Made by a program: the position numbers and the translations under genes
Shown here: piece by piece, positions 36,733-43,967 of the stretch
Layout of the letters: each line of letters opens with the position of its first letter
How positions within the stretch are numbered: the stretch's first letter is position 1
Notes under the pieces: generated by a model
Told to the model about the DNA's origin: nothing
Database searches by the model: none
What the model saw: only the letters and a program-made list of their open reading frames with translations
Assembly: GCF_003143855.1 (NCBI RefSeq)
Contig: NZ_QFRK01000028.1
Span: 46,934 to 110,933, forward strand
Length of the DNA stretch: 64,000 bases
Direction: 5' to 3'
From: Streptomyces sp. NWU339
GTDB taxonomy: Bacteria; Actinomycetota; Actinomycetes; Streptomycetales; Streptomycetaceae

Positions 36733-36754
36733 TTCGTACGCTTTTGTTCGTACG
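36733..36754. promoter_or_regulatory. Paired TTCGTACG sites between glyA and sdaA
   Basis: TTCGTACG occurs at 36733-36740 and 36747-36754, each containing the palindrome CGTACG, spaced 14 bases apart in an AT-richer stretch. It may be an operator or promoter region for sdaA, or a weak hairpin ending glyA. Confidence 0.4.
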
Positions 36755-36900
36755 GGCGGGGCATCGCGCACACTGGATCGGTGGGCACGGTGCCCCGCAC
36801 CATGCACCGCGCGCATCCAGTGCCGAATCTCCCTTCCCCGGCCTTTCCCGGCCCTGCCCCGGCGGACAGCGCCGTCCACCGAACCCCTAGGAGTCCCCCC

Positions 36901-38268
36901 GTGGCCCTCTCGGTCTTCGACCTCTTCTCGATCGGCATCGGTCCGTCCAGCTCGCACACGGTCGGCCCGATGCGGGCCGCCCGCATGTTCGCCCGGCGGC
37001 TGGACAACGAGGGCCTGCTGGACTCGGTCGCCTCGGTCCGGTCGGAGCTGTACGGCTCGCTGGGCGCCACCGGCCACGGCCACGGCACTCCCAAGGCGGT
37101 GCTGCTCGGCCTGGAGGGCGACTCGCCCCGCACGGTGGACGTGGAGACGGCCGACGAGCGGGTGGAGAAGATCAAGGAATCGGGCCGCCTGCGGCTGCTC
37201 GACGACCACGAGATCGCGTTCTCCTTCGACGACGACCTGGTGCTGCACCGCCGCAAGGCGCTCCCGTACCACGCGAACGGCATGACCCTCCAGGCCTTCG
37301 ACGCGTCCGGCGCCGAGGTGCTGTCGAAGACGTACTACTCGGTGGGCGGCGGCTTCGTCGTCGACGAGGAGGCGGTGGGCGCGGACCGCATCAAGCTCAA
37401 CGACACGGTCCTGAAGTACCCCTTCCGCACCGGCGACGAGCTGCTGCGCCTGACCCGGGAGACGGGCCTGTCCATCTCCGCGCTGATGCTGGAGAACGAG
37501 TGCTCCTGGCGGAGCGAGGAGGAGGTCCGCCAGGATCTGCTGGAGATCTGGCGGGTGATGCAGGCGTGCGTGGCGCGCGGCATGTCCCGCGAGGGCATCC
37601 TGCCGGGCGGACTGAAGGTGCGCCGCCGCGCCGCGAACACGGCGCGCAAGCTGCGCTCCGAGGGCGACCCGAAGGCCCTCGCCATGGAGTGGATCACGCT
37701 CTACGCCATGGCCGTGAACGAGGAGAACGCCGGCGGCGGCCGCGTCGTCACCGCCCCGACCAACGGTGCGGCCGGCATCATCCCCGCCGTCCTGCACTAC
37801 TACATGAACTTCGTCCCCGGTGCCGACGAGGAGGGGGTGGTCCGCTTCCTGCTCGCGGCCGGCGCGATCGGCATGCTCTTCAAGGAGAACGCCTCCATCT
37901 CCGGCGCCGAGGTGGGCTGCCAGGGCGAGGTCGGCTCCGCCTGCTCGATGGCGGCGGGCGCCCTCGCCGAGGTGATGGGCGGCTCGCCGGAGCAGGTCGA
38001 GAACGCCGCGGAGATCGGCATGGAGCACAACCTCGGCCTGACCTGCGACCCGGTCGGCGGCCTCGTCCAGATCCCGTGCATCGAGCGCAACGGCATGGCG
38101 GCGGTGAAGGCGGTCACCGCCGCGCGCATGGCCCTGCGCGGCGACGGCTCGCACAAGGTGTCCCTCGACAAGGTCATCAAGACGATGAAGGACACCGGCG
38201 CGGACATGTCCGTCAAGTACAAGGAGACGGCGCGGGGCGGGCTGGCGGTCAACATCATCGAGTGCTGA
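36901..38268 (+). CDS. sdaA: L-serine dehydratase (Fe-S, single chain)
   Basis: 455 residues. The beta-domain start SVFDLFSIGIGPSSSHTVGP and the alpha-domain Cys residues for the 4Fe-4S cluster (VGCQGEVGSACSMAAGA, LTCDPVGGLVQIPC) are intact. TNGAAGIIPAVLHYYM is the substrate-side segment. It converts serine to pyruvate and ammonia and completes the glycine-to-pyruvate route of this block. The GTG at 36901 has AGGAG upstream; longer in-frame starts lack one. The 186-bp gap to glyA suggests its own promoter. Confidence 0.95.
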   Translation: MALSVFDLFSIGIGPSSSHTVGPMRAARMFARRLDNEGLLDSVASVRSELYGSLGATGHGHGTPKAVLLGLEGDSPRTVDVETADERVEKIKESGRLRLLDDHEIAFSFDDDLVLHRRKALPYHANGMTLQAFDASGAEVLSKTYYSVGGGFVVDEEAVGADRIKLNDTVLKYPFRTGDELLRLTRETGLSISALMLENECSWRSEEEVRQDLLEIWRVMQACVARGMSREGILPGGLKVRRRAANTARKLRSEGDPKALAMEWITLYAMAVNEENAGGGRVVTAPTNGAAGIIPAVLHYYMNFVPGADEEGVVRFLLAAGAIGMLFKENASISGAEVGCQGEVGSACSMAAGALAEVMGGSPEQVENAAEIGMEHNLGLTCDPVGGLVQIPCIERNGMAAVKAVTAARMALRGDGSHKVSLDKVIKTMKDTGADMSVKYKETARGGLAVNIIEC

Positions 38269-38305
38269 GGGAACAGGCCCTGAGCCGAAGGCCGCGGGAC
38301 GGCGC

Positions 38306-39178
38306 CTACGTCGCGCGAACGGCCGCGGCGAGGGCCTCGCCGACGGCCCGGGCCCCCGAAGCGTTGGGATGCAGCGGCGCGGCCGCACGGGTGGGGATCA
38401 GGCCCTCGATGTAGCGGTCGGCGGGGGCGGCGCAGACGTCGTGTCCGGTGCCCGGGGTGTAGGTGTCGACGAAGGCGGCGCGGTGCTTTTCGGCCGTCTG
38501 TTTCAGCACGGTGTTGAGGTGGTTGACCGCGCCTTGGAGGTGGTTGGCGTCCTGCTTCCAGAAGGGCTGGGCGGGGTGGCAGCCGTCGGTGCGGAAGTAG
38601 TCGCCGTAGCCGACGACGAAGACCTCGGCACGCGGTGCCCGTCGGGCGATGCCGTCCAGGACGGCGGCGAAGGACGGTGCCCAGGCGTCGATGCGGGCCC
38701 TGACCTTGTCGGTGCCGCCGGCGGTGTTCTTCTCCGCGCAGCTGGTGCCGTGAGGCTGGGGCAGGATGTTGACGCAGCCCAGCACCTCGTTGAACAGGTC
38801 GGTGTCGTTGCCGCCGATGGTGATGCTGACGATGTCGGTGTCGGGCTTGAGTGCTTCGTACTGGGGCGCGGTTCCCGGGTGCTGGGCGGTGCTCAGATGG
38901 CCGCTGGTGGCGCCGGAGCAGCTGACGTCGGTGAGTTTCGCACCGAGGGCCTCGGCCGCGATGTGGGGATAGTCGGCCAGGGAGCGCAGGCACCTCAGGT
39001 CGGCCGGGTCGACGGGCGGCACCAGTGGTGCGGCCGCGAAGGAATCGCCGAGCGCGACGTACCGCAGTGGTTCGGCCGCGGCCGACGCAGCCGGGACCGA
39101 TGCCGTGGCCCACACGGCCCCGGTGGACAGAACGGTGGCCAGGGCCAGGCGCAGGGCTGTTTTCAAGGACGCCTCCAT
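38306..39178 (-). CDS. Secreted SGNH/GDSL esterase-lipase
   Basis: 290 residues. A Sec signal (TALRLALATVLSTGAVWATA) ends around ASAAAE. Block I is YVALGDSFAAAP with the nucleophile Ser, block III is ITIGGNDTD, and block V is LHPNASGARAVG with the catalytic His. The Asp usually two residues before that His is absent, as in Streptomyces esterases that use a Ser-His dyad. Six or more Cys in the mature part suggest disulfides. The start at 39178 has no strong ribosome site; an ATG at 39187 is possible. Confidence 0.88.
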   Translation of the reverse strand: MEASLKTALRLALATVLSTGAVWATASVPAASAAAEPLRYVALGDSFAAAPLVPPVDPADLRCLRSLADYPHIAAEALGAKLTDVSCSGATSGHLSTAQHPGTAPQYEALKPDTDIVSITIGGNDTDLFNEVLGCVNILPQPHGTSCAEKNTAGGTDKVRARIDAWAPSFAAVLDGIARRAPRAEVFVVGYGDYFRTDGCHPAQPFWKQDANHLQGAVNHLNTVLKQTAEKHRAAFVDTYTPGTGHDVCAAPADRYIEGLIPTRAAAPLHPNASGARAVGEALAAAVRAT

Positions 39179-39496
39179 TCGGCACATGCGCGGACGTGGT
39201 CCCGCTTTGCCATGAGCTTGCTCGAGCAGGGGCGCCGCCGCACGGCGGCCTGCGGGAACCCGTTCCTCCGGAGCAGACGCCACCGGACCACCGCCCGCCG
39301 GGCTTCCCCGCCGTGCAGGAGGTTCCGGTCGGCCGGCCAGGGCGGGGGACAACGCCTCAGATTCACCTGTTCGGCCGCTGCCCGTTCGGCGTACCGCTTC
39401 CCTTCGCTCCCGGCGGGTGTGCCCGTCCAGGGCTCCGGCCCACAGCTGACGGCAGGCCGGGCGGCGGCGTATTCTTGTCCGCTGGGACTCTGGTCC
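39179..39496. other. Spacer between divergent esterase and cold-shock genes
   Basis: About 320 bp without a gene I can support. Frames on both strands are Arg/Pro-rich with no family resemblance. It should carry the divergent promoters, but I see no clear -10/-35 pair. The right end runs into the tandem repeats at 39497. Confidence 0.5.
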
Positions 39497-39548
39497 GGAC
39501 ATGGGGCCCGGACACGGGGCTCGGGCACGGGGTCCGCACATGGGGTCC
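39497..39548 (+). repeat. Four 13-bp tandem repeats upstream of the cold-shock gene
   Basis: Units: GGACATGGGGCCC (39497-39509), GGACACGGGGCTC (39510-39522), GGGCACGGGGTCC (39523-39535) and GCACATGGGGTCC (39536-39548). They are contiguous, differ from each other at 2-5 positions, and end 24 bases before the start codon, so they lie in the promoter or leader of the cold-shock gene. Confidence 0.85.
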
Positions 39549-39572
39549 GGTGTTCTGCTGGGGGTTGGAATC

Positions 39573-39977
39573 ATGGTTGCTGGTCGTGTGGTGCGGTTCG
39601 ACGCCGTGCGGGGTTACGGGTTCATCGCTCCCGAGCACGGCGGGGAGGACGTCTTCCTCCACGTCAACGACGTACGGATCCCGGAGCACCAGTTGCGTCC
39701 CGGGATCGCCGTGGAGTTCGAGATCGAGGAGGGCGACCGGGGTCTCAAGGCCTCGGGCGTACGGCTGGCCCAGGGAGCCGGCGGGGTGTCCTCCGCCGTG
39801 GGCAGGCATCCGGACGGCGACGACTCGCTGTGCGACGTGCTCACCGCCGAGGAGTACCTCCAGGAGGTCACGGAGGTCCTGCTGTCCGCCGCGCCCACGC
39901 TCACCGGCGAGCAGATCCTCCAGGCGCGCCGCGGGCTGCTGCAGTTCGGCAAGACCCACGGCTGGTGCGACGGCTGA
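39573..39977 (+). CDS. Cold-shock domain protein with C-terminal extension
   Basis: 134 residues. Residues about 3-66 form a cold-shock domain: GRVVRFDAVRGYGFIAPEHG with the RNP1-like GYGFI, then DVFLHVND as RNP2 and a GIAVEFEIEEGDRG strand. The remaining 65 residues are a helical extension with TAEEYLQEVTEVLL and LTGEQILQARRGLLQFGK, found in longer actinobacterial cold-shock proteins. It likely binds RNA. The ATG at 39573 follows GGGGGTTGG. Four tandem repeats precede it. Confidence 0.9.
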   Translation: MVAGRVVRFDAVRGYGFIAPEHGGEDVFLHVNDVRIPEHQLRPGIAVEFEIEEGDRGLKASGVRLAQGAGGVSSAVGRHPDGDDSLCDVLTAEEYLQEVTEVLLSAAPTLTGEQILQARRGLLQFGKTHGWCDG

Positions 39978-40151
39978 GACCGGCCCAGGCCCCTGGGGGC
40001 GGGTCTGTCGGCGGGGCGGGAGTCGCGGTCCTCCGGTCACCCCTTACGGGGAGAAGTTGACGTTTCCACCACTTAGGCGGGGCCCCCGTGCCACCGTGAG
40101 GGCAGTGAGCCATTCGACTCCCCTCCCCCCACCGGCACCGCAGGGAGCCTC

Positions 40152-40709
40152 ATGCTGCGCGGCATCGATGTGAGTTCGCACCAGTCCTCGTCGTTCGACA
40201 CCGACGGCCTCTCCTTCGTCTTCATCAAGGCGACGGAAGGCCGTTCCTATGTCAGCCCCAGACTCTCCGCCCAGACGGAGAACGCCCGCGAGGCCGGACT
40301 GGTCGTCGGCTTCTACCACTTCCTCTGGCCGGGCAACCTGAGCGCGCAGGCGGAGCACTTCGTCTCCGAGGCTCCCGGGCAGCGGGGTGACATCCTCGCC
40401 GTCGACTGGGAGACGACCGGCGAGGGCACCCGCGCGAGCAACGCGGAGAAGGACCGCTTCATCCGCAAGGTGAAGGAACTACGGCCGCACAGCAGGGTGA
40501 TCCTGTACGCGAACAGGCACTTCTGGCTCAACGTCGACACCACCTCCTACACCGGTGACGGCCTCTGGATCGCCGACTACGTCACCGCGGGCAAGCCCCG
40601 CATCAAGGCGGAGTGGCGCTTCCACCAGTACACCGACGACCCCCTGGACAAGAACGTCGCCGACTTCCCCGACCGCGCGGCCCTGGAGGAGTGGGCCGAC
40701 GGCATGTGA
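40152..40709 (+). CDS. GH25 muramidase without a signal peptide
   Basis: 185 residues. The GH25 fold is clear: LRGIDVSSHQ with the conserved Asp, FVFIKATEG, GFYHFLWPGN, ILAVDWETTGEG with the catalytic Asp/Glu pair, and LWIADYVTAGKPRIKAEWRFHQYTD. It should hydrolyse peptidoglycan glycan strands. The gene is full length but begins directly at the catalytic domain, with no Sec or Tat signal and no anchor. Either it is exported by another route, is phage- or lysis-like, or acts after cell death. Confidence 0.88.
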   Translation: MLRGIDVSSHQSSSFDTDGLSFVFIKATEGRSYVSPRLSAQTENAREAGLVVGFYHFLWPGNLSAQAEHFVSEAPGQRGDILAVDWETTGEGTRASNAEKDRFIRKVKELRPHSRVILYANRHFWLNVDTTSYTGDGLWIADYVTAGKPRIKAEWRFHQYTDDPLDKNVADFPDRAALEEWADGM

Positions 40710-40731
40710 GGGACCTGGTGGCGGCCGCGGT

Positions 40732-41235
40732 TCAGCGGTCGGTGACGCGCATCTCGAACCAGGTCGTCTTGCCCCGTGGGAGCAGGTCGACGCCCCAGCG
40801 GTCGGCGAGGGTGTCGACGAGGAAGAGACCGCGCCCGCTGACGTCCAGTTCCTGGACCGGCATGAGACAGGGCAGGCCGCGGGACGGGTCCCGGACCTCG
40901 ACGCGGATCCAGCGGGGGCGGCGGCGCAGCCGGAGGCCGAAGACGCGGGCACCGGTGTGGCGTACCGCGTTGCCGACGAGCTCGGAGACGAGCAGAACGG
41001 CGTCCTCGGTGGTCGCGGCGGTGAGGCCCCACTGGCGCAGGAGCACGATCTGGGTGAGTCGGCGTGCGGTGGCGGCGGACTCGGGGCGGGACGGCAGCGG
41101 AACCTCCGCCTCCGTCGGGTTGCCGAACAACTCCAGTGCCTTCTGGGCGTGTTCGTCCTCGACCGTCGGCGACCAGCGCGACGCGGTCGCACGTCCGTCT
41201 CCCCGCGGCTGTTCCATGCCATCCAGCCCCGTCAT
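40732..41235 (-). CDS. ATP-binding HATPase_c protein (anti-sigma factor/RsbW-like)
   Basis: 167 residues from ATG 41235. The kinase-type ATP site is visible as N-box LLVSELVGNAVRHTG, G1 EVRDPSRGLP and G2 DVSGRGLFLVDTLADRWGV, ending in RGKTTWFEM. No H-box or membrane part is present, so it belongs to the soluble anti-sigma/Spo0-like group that binds sigma or anti-sigma-antagonist partners. Starts at 41217 or 41394 are also open; the longer one adds a Gly/Pro-rich leader. No sigma factor or antagonist gene adjoins. Confidence 0.85.
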   Translation of the reverse strand: MTGLDGMEQPRGDGRATASRWSPTVEDEHAQKALELFGNPTEAEVPLPSRPESAATARRLTQIVLLRQWGLTAATTEDAVLLVSELVGNAVRHTGARVFGLRLRRRPRWIRVEVRDPSRGLPCLMPVQELDVSGRGLFLVDTLADRWGVDLLPRGKTTWFEMRVTDR

Positions 41236-41420
41236 GGCCCCATCATGGCCGTCCGGTGGGGCGTCCGGGGTCGTTCCGGGGGAATGCGCCCCCTGCACGC
41301 CCCCGTGCCGGGCCGGGCCGCCGACATATGCCTTCGGCACGTCGGCGCCGTCAGCGGCCCCTGCGACCTGCGGCAACGGCTCGCTGTGCGGCAATCGACA
41401 GGCTCCCTCGACGCGGCAGA

Positions 41421-41437
41421 CTTAAGGGCCCGTTAAG
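41421..41437. promoter_or_regulatory. AT-rich inverted repeat between enoyl-CoA hydratase and anti-sigma genes
   Basis: CTTAA (41421-41425) and TTAAG (41433-41437) flank GGGCCCG in a 270-bp gap that otherwise shows nothing. It is a candidate operator or promoter for the leftward anti-sigma-type gene. Confidence 0.3.
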
Positions 41438-41508
41438 GCTCCCATAAACCGCCCCGTCGAGGGACCCGGATCAGACATCGCGTCAATTGCAAGCCCTCGG
41501 AGGAGGGT

Positions 41509-42276
41509 TCAGAGGAACTTCGCCTTGCCGGGGCCGTCCTCCACGAAGCTGCGCATCCCCCGTTCACGGTCCTCGGTGGCGAACAGGCCCGCGAACCAGT
41601 TGCGCTCGACGGCGAGGCCGGTGTCGATGTCGGTCTCCAGACCGGTGTCGATCGACTCCTTGGCCGCGCGCAGCGCGATCGCCGGCCCCTTGGCGAGCCG
41701 CGCGGCCCACGCGTGCGCCTGCTCGTAGACCTCGGCGGCGGGGACCACACGGTCCACCAGGCCCAGCGCGAGCGCCTCGTCGGCCTTCACCTGACGGCCC
41801 GTGAAGATGAGGTCCTTCGCCTTCGACGGGCCGATGAGGCGGGCCAGGCGCTGCGTACCGCCGGCCCCCGGGATCAGCCCGAGCAGGATCTCCGGCTGGC
41901 CCAGCTTGGCGTTCTCCCCGGCGATGCGGAAGTCGGCGCAGAGCGCGAGTTCGCAGCCGCCACCGAGCGCGTAACCGGTCACCGCGGCCACCACCGGCTT
42001 GGGGATGCAGGCCACGGCCGTGAAGGAGTCCTGCAGGGCGCGGGCGCGCAGGACCATCGCGGTGTGGTCCATGGCCTGCATCTCCTTGATGTCCGCGCCC
42101 GCCGCGAACACCTTCTCGCCGCCGTGGATCACGACGGCGCGTACGTCCTCGCGACGCGTGACCTCCTCGGCGAGTTCCTTCAGCCGGTCCTGTGTGGCGA
42201 CGTCCAGTGCGTTCATGGGCGGGCGGTCCAGGCGCAGCGTGCCGACGCCCTCGGCGACTTCGAGATGTACGGTCAT
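41509..42276 (-). CDS. Enoyl-CoA hydratase/isomerase family protein
   Basis: 255 residues. Both catalytic Glu positions of true hydratases are present (GGGCELAL and GQPEILLG), as is the oxyanion-hole segment AAGADIKEM and GLIPGAGGTQRLARLIG. It probably hydrates enoyl-CoA in fatty-acid or amino-acid breakdown; no other beta-oxidation gene adjoins. The ATG at 42276 has TGCTGG just before it, a poor ribosome site. Two copies of a 46-bp segment lie directly upstream. Confidence 0.92.
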   Translation of the reverse strand: MTVHLEVAEGVGTLRLDRPPMNALDVATQDRLKELAEEVTRREDVRAVVIHGGEKVFAAGADIKEMQAMDHTAMVLRARALQDSFTAVACIPKPVVAAVTGYALGGGCELALCADFRIAGENAKLGQPEILLGLIPGAGGTQRLARLIGPSKAKDLIFTGRQVKADEALALGLVDRVVPAAEVYEQAHAWAARLAKGPAIALRAAKESIDTGLETDIDTGLAVERNWFAGLFATEDRERGMRSFVEDGPGKAKFL

Positions 42277-42288
42277 GCCAGCAGGTTA

Positions 42289-42415
42289 ACGGTGACTAAC
42301 GGCAACGAGGCTGGTGCGGTAGATCACACCCGGCCGGGGGTCCGGGGGTCGCCCCCGGGCAGACACAGCACGGTGACTAACGGCAACGAGGCTGGTGCGG
42401 TAGATCACACCCGGC
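42289..42415. repeat. Exact 46-bp direct duplication upstream of the enoyl-CoA hydratase gene
   Basis: Positions 42289-42334 are repeated without a mismatch at 42370-42415, with a 35-bp spacer that contains a CCGGGGG/CCCCCGG hairpin. The unit starts ACGGTGACTAACGGC and ends GATCACACCCGGC. The proximal copy is 13 bases from the start codon, so the unit probably carries promoter or operator elements of the leftward gene. Confidence 0.95.
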
Positions 42416-42427
42416 TGACGGCAGCGA

Positions 42428-42453
42428 CCCCGGTGCCTTGGCAGGCACCGGGG
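42428..42453. terminator. Terminator after L,D-transpeptidase 1
   Basis: CCCCGGTGCC (42428-42437) pairs perfectly with GGCACCGGGG (42444-42453), loop of 6, 31 bases past the transpeptidase stop. Confidence 0.85.
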
Positions 42454-42483
42454 CCGCGTACGCCGTGACGGACCGGGTCAGGC

Positions 42484-43737
42484 CTACGCCTTCCACTCCT
42501 CCCAGGACATGTTCCAGCCGTTGAGGCCGTTGTCCGGGGCGATGGTGGCGTCGTTGGAGTTCTTCACGACGACCACGTCGCCGATCATGGTGTTCTCGTA
42601 GAACCAGGCACCCGGGGCCTTCTTGTCCCAGCCGCCCCGGGTGTCGCGCAACCCGATGCAGCCGTGGCTGGCGTTGTAGTTGCCGAAGGCGCCGCCGCCC
42701 CAGTAGTTGCCGTGGATGAAGGTGCCGGAGGTGCTCAGACGCATGGCGTGCGGGACGTCCTTGATGTCGTACTCGCCCTTGCCGTCGGCGTCGGTGAAGC
42801 CGACGGTCGCGCCGTTCATCCGGGTGACCTTGAGCCGCTCGCTGACGACCATCTTGCCGTTCCAGGTCTCGGTGCCGGGGGCACCGGCGGTGATCGGGAT
42901 GGTCTTGATGACCTTGCCGTCCCGCTCGACCTTCATGGTGTGCTTCTTGGCGTCGACGACGGAGACCTGGCTGCGGCCGATGGTGAAGGAGACGGTCTTG
43001 GACTGCTTGCCGTAGACGCCGGGGCGGCCCTCGACTCCGTCGAGGGCGAGGTCGACGGTGACCTTGGTGCCGGACTTCCAGTACTTCTCGGGCCGGAAGT
43101 CGAGCCGGTCGTTGCCGAACCAGTGGCCCTCGACCTCGACGGGCGGTTCGGTCGTGATGCGGATGGCCTTCTTGACGTCGTCCGGGTTGGTGATGCCCCG
43201 GGTGAAGCGGAGCGAGAACGGCATGCCGACACCGACCTTGGAGCCGTCCTCGGGCGTGAAGGTGCCGACGAAGGTGTTCTTCGGCGTCAGGGTGGTGAAG
43301 CTGGAGTCCTCGGCTGCGGTGCGGCCGGCGGAATCCTCGGCGACCGCGTGCACCGTGTACCTGGTGGCGGCGGCCAGGTGGGCCGACGGCGTCCAACTGG
43401 CGCCGTCACCGGATATCTCCCCGTCGACCTCCTTGCCGTCCGGGGCCTTGACGACGACCTCGGTCAGCTTCCCCTTGGTCGCGTCGACCTTCAGCGCGCC
43501 GCTGGTCTTCACGGACTCGGCGCCGTCCTTGGGCGCTATGCCGATGACCGCCTCGGACTGCTTGCTCTGCGCCGCGGTGGAGTCCTTGTCCTTGCCCTTG
43601 CCCTCGGCCGCCGGGCCCGTCTCCCCACCGCCGCACGCGGTGACCGCCAGCATCACTCCGAGTGCCAGCGCCGCCAGCTTCCTGCCACCATGCCTCCGCG
43701 CGTCAACCGACGCCCCCGGAACCGGCCCCACGTTCAC
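42484..43737 (-). CDS. Lipoprotein L,D-transpeptidase (YkuD, Ig-like domain), copy 1
   Basis: 417 residues. The lipobox LAVTAC gives a lipid anchor at about Cys36. A Lys/Asp/Ser linker, one or two Ig-like domains (about 60-250) and the YkuD domain follow, with HGNYWGGG and SHGCIGLRD (catalytic C360). The end is Trp-rich (LNGWNMSWEEW). This is the LdtMt2-type layout that makes 3-3 peptidoglycan cross-links. The GTG at 43737 is chosen because GAGGGGAG lies 6 bases upstream. A paralogue lies 230 bp upstream on the same strand. Confidence 0.93.
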   Translation of the reverse strand: MNVGPVPGASVDARRHGGRKLAALALGVMLAVTACGGGETGPAAEGKGKDKDSTAAQSKQSEAVIGIAPKDGAESVKTSGALKVDATKGKLTEVVVKAPDGKEVDGEISGDGASWTPSAHLAAATRYTVHAVAEDSAGRTAAEDSSFTTLTPKNTFVGTFTPEDGSKVGVGMPFSLRFTRGITNPDDVKKAIRITTEPPVEVEGHWFGNDRLDFRPEKYWKSGTKVTVDLALDGVEGRPGVYGKQSKTVSFTIGRSQVSVVDAKKHTMKVERDGKVIKTIPITAGAPGTETWNGKMVVSERLKVTRMNGATVGFTDADGKGEYDIKDVPHAMRLSTSGTFIHGNYWGGGAFGNYNASHGCIGLRDTRGGWDKKAPGAWFYENTMIGDVVVVKNSNDATIAPDNGLNGWNMSWEEWKA

Positions 43738-43922
43738 TTGTTTCTCCCCTCGGCGGGCCTGGCCGGACCCGCGCCCCCGCACGCCCCTCGCGCGCTTCGG
43801 CGCATAGTAACCACAGGCCAGGGGCGTTGGGCGCGGCAGGTTTGTCACCGTTCCGTTCCAAATTCAATGGCCTGCGGCGCACAACCGGGGCGCCCTCCCG
43901 GCGGTCCGCGCGGGGGCGCTAC

Positions 43923-43961
43923 GAGGAGACACCTCGAGGAGACACCTCAAGGAGACACTGC
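43923..43961. repeat. Three 13-bp tandem repeats after L,D-transpeptidase 2
   Basis: GAGGAGACACCTC occurs at 43923-43935 and 43936-43948, followed by the diverged copy AAGGAGACACTGC at 43949-43961. It begins 7 bases beyond the stop of the second transpeptidase, in the 230-bp gap before the first. Confidence 0.85.
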
Positions 43962-43967
43962 GCGGGG

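Noticed and set aside
35413..38388. A 991-codon open frame antisense to glyA and sdaA
   Set aside because: It is the mirror of high-GC3 genes; the protein is His/Arg/Gly/Asp-rich with no family motif, while the opposite strand encodes full-length, motif-complete enzymes.
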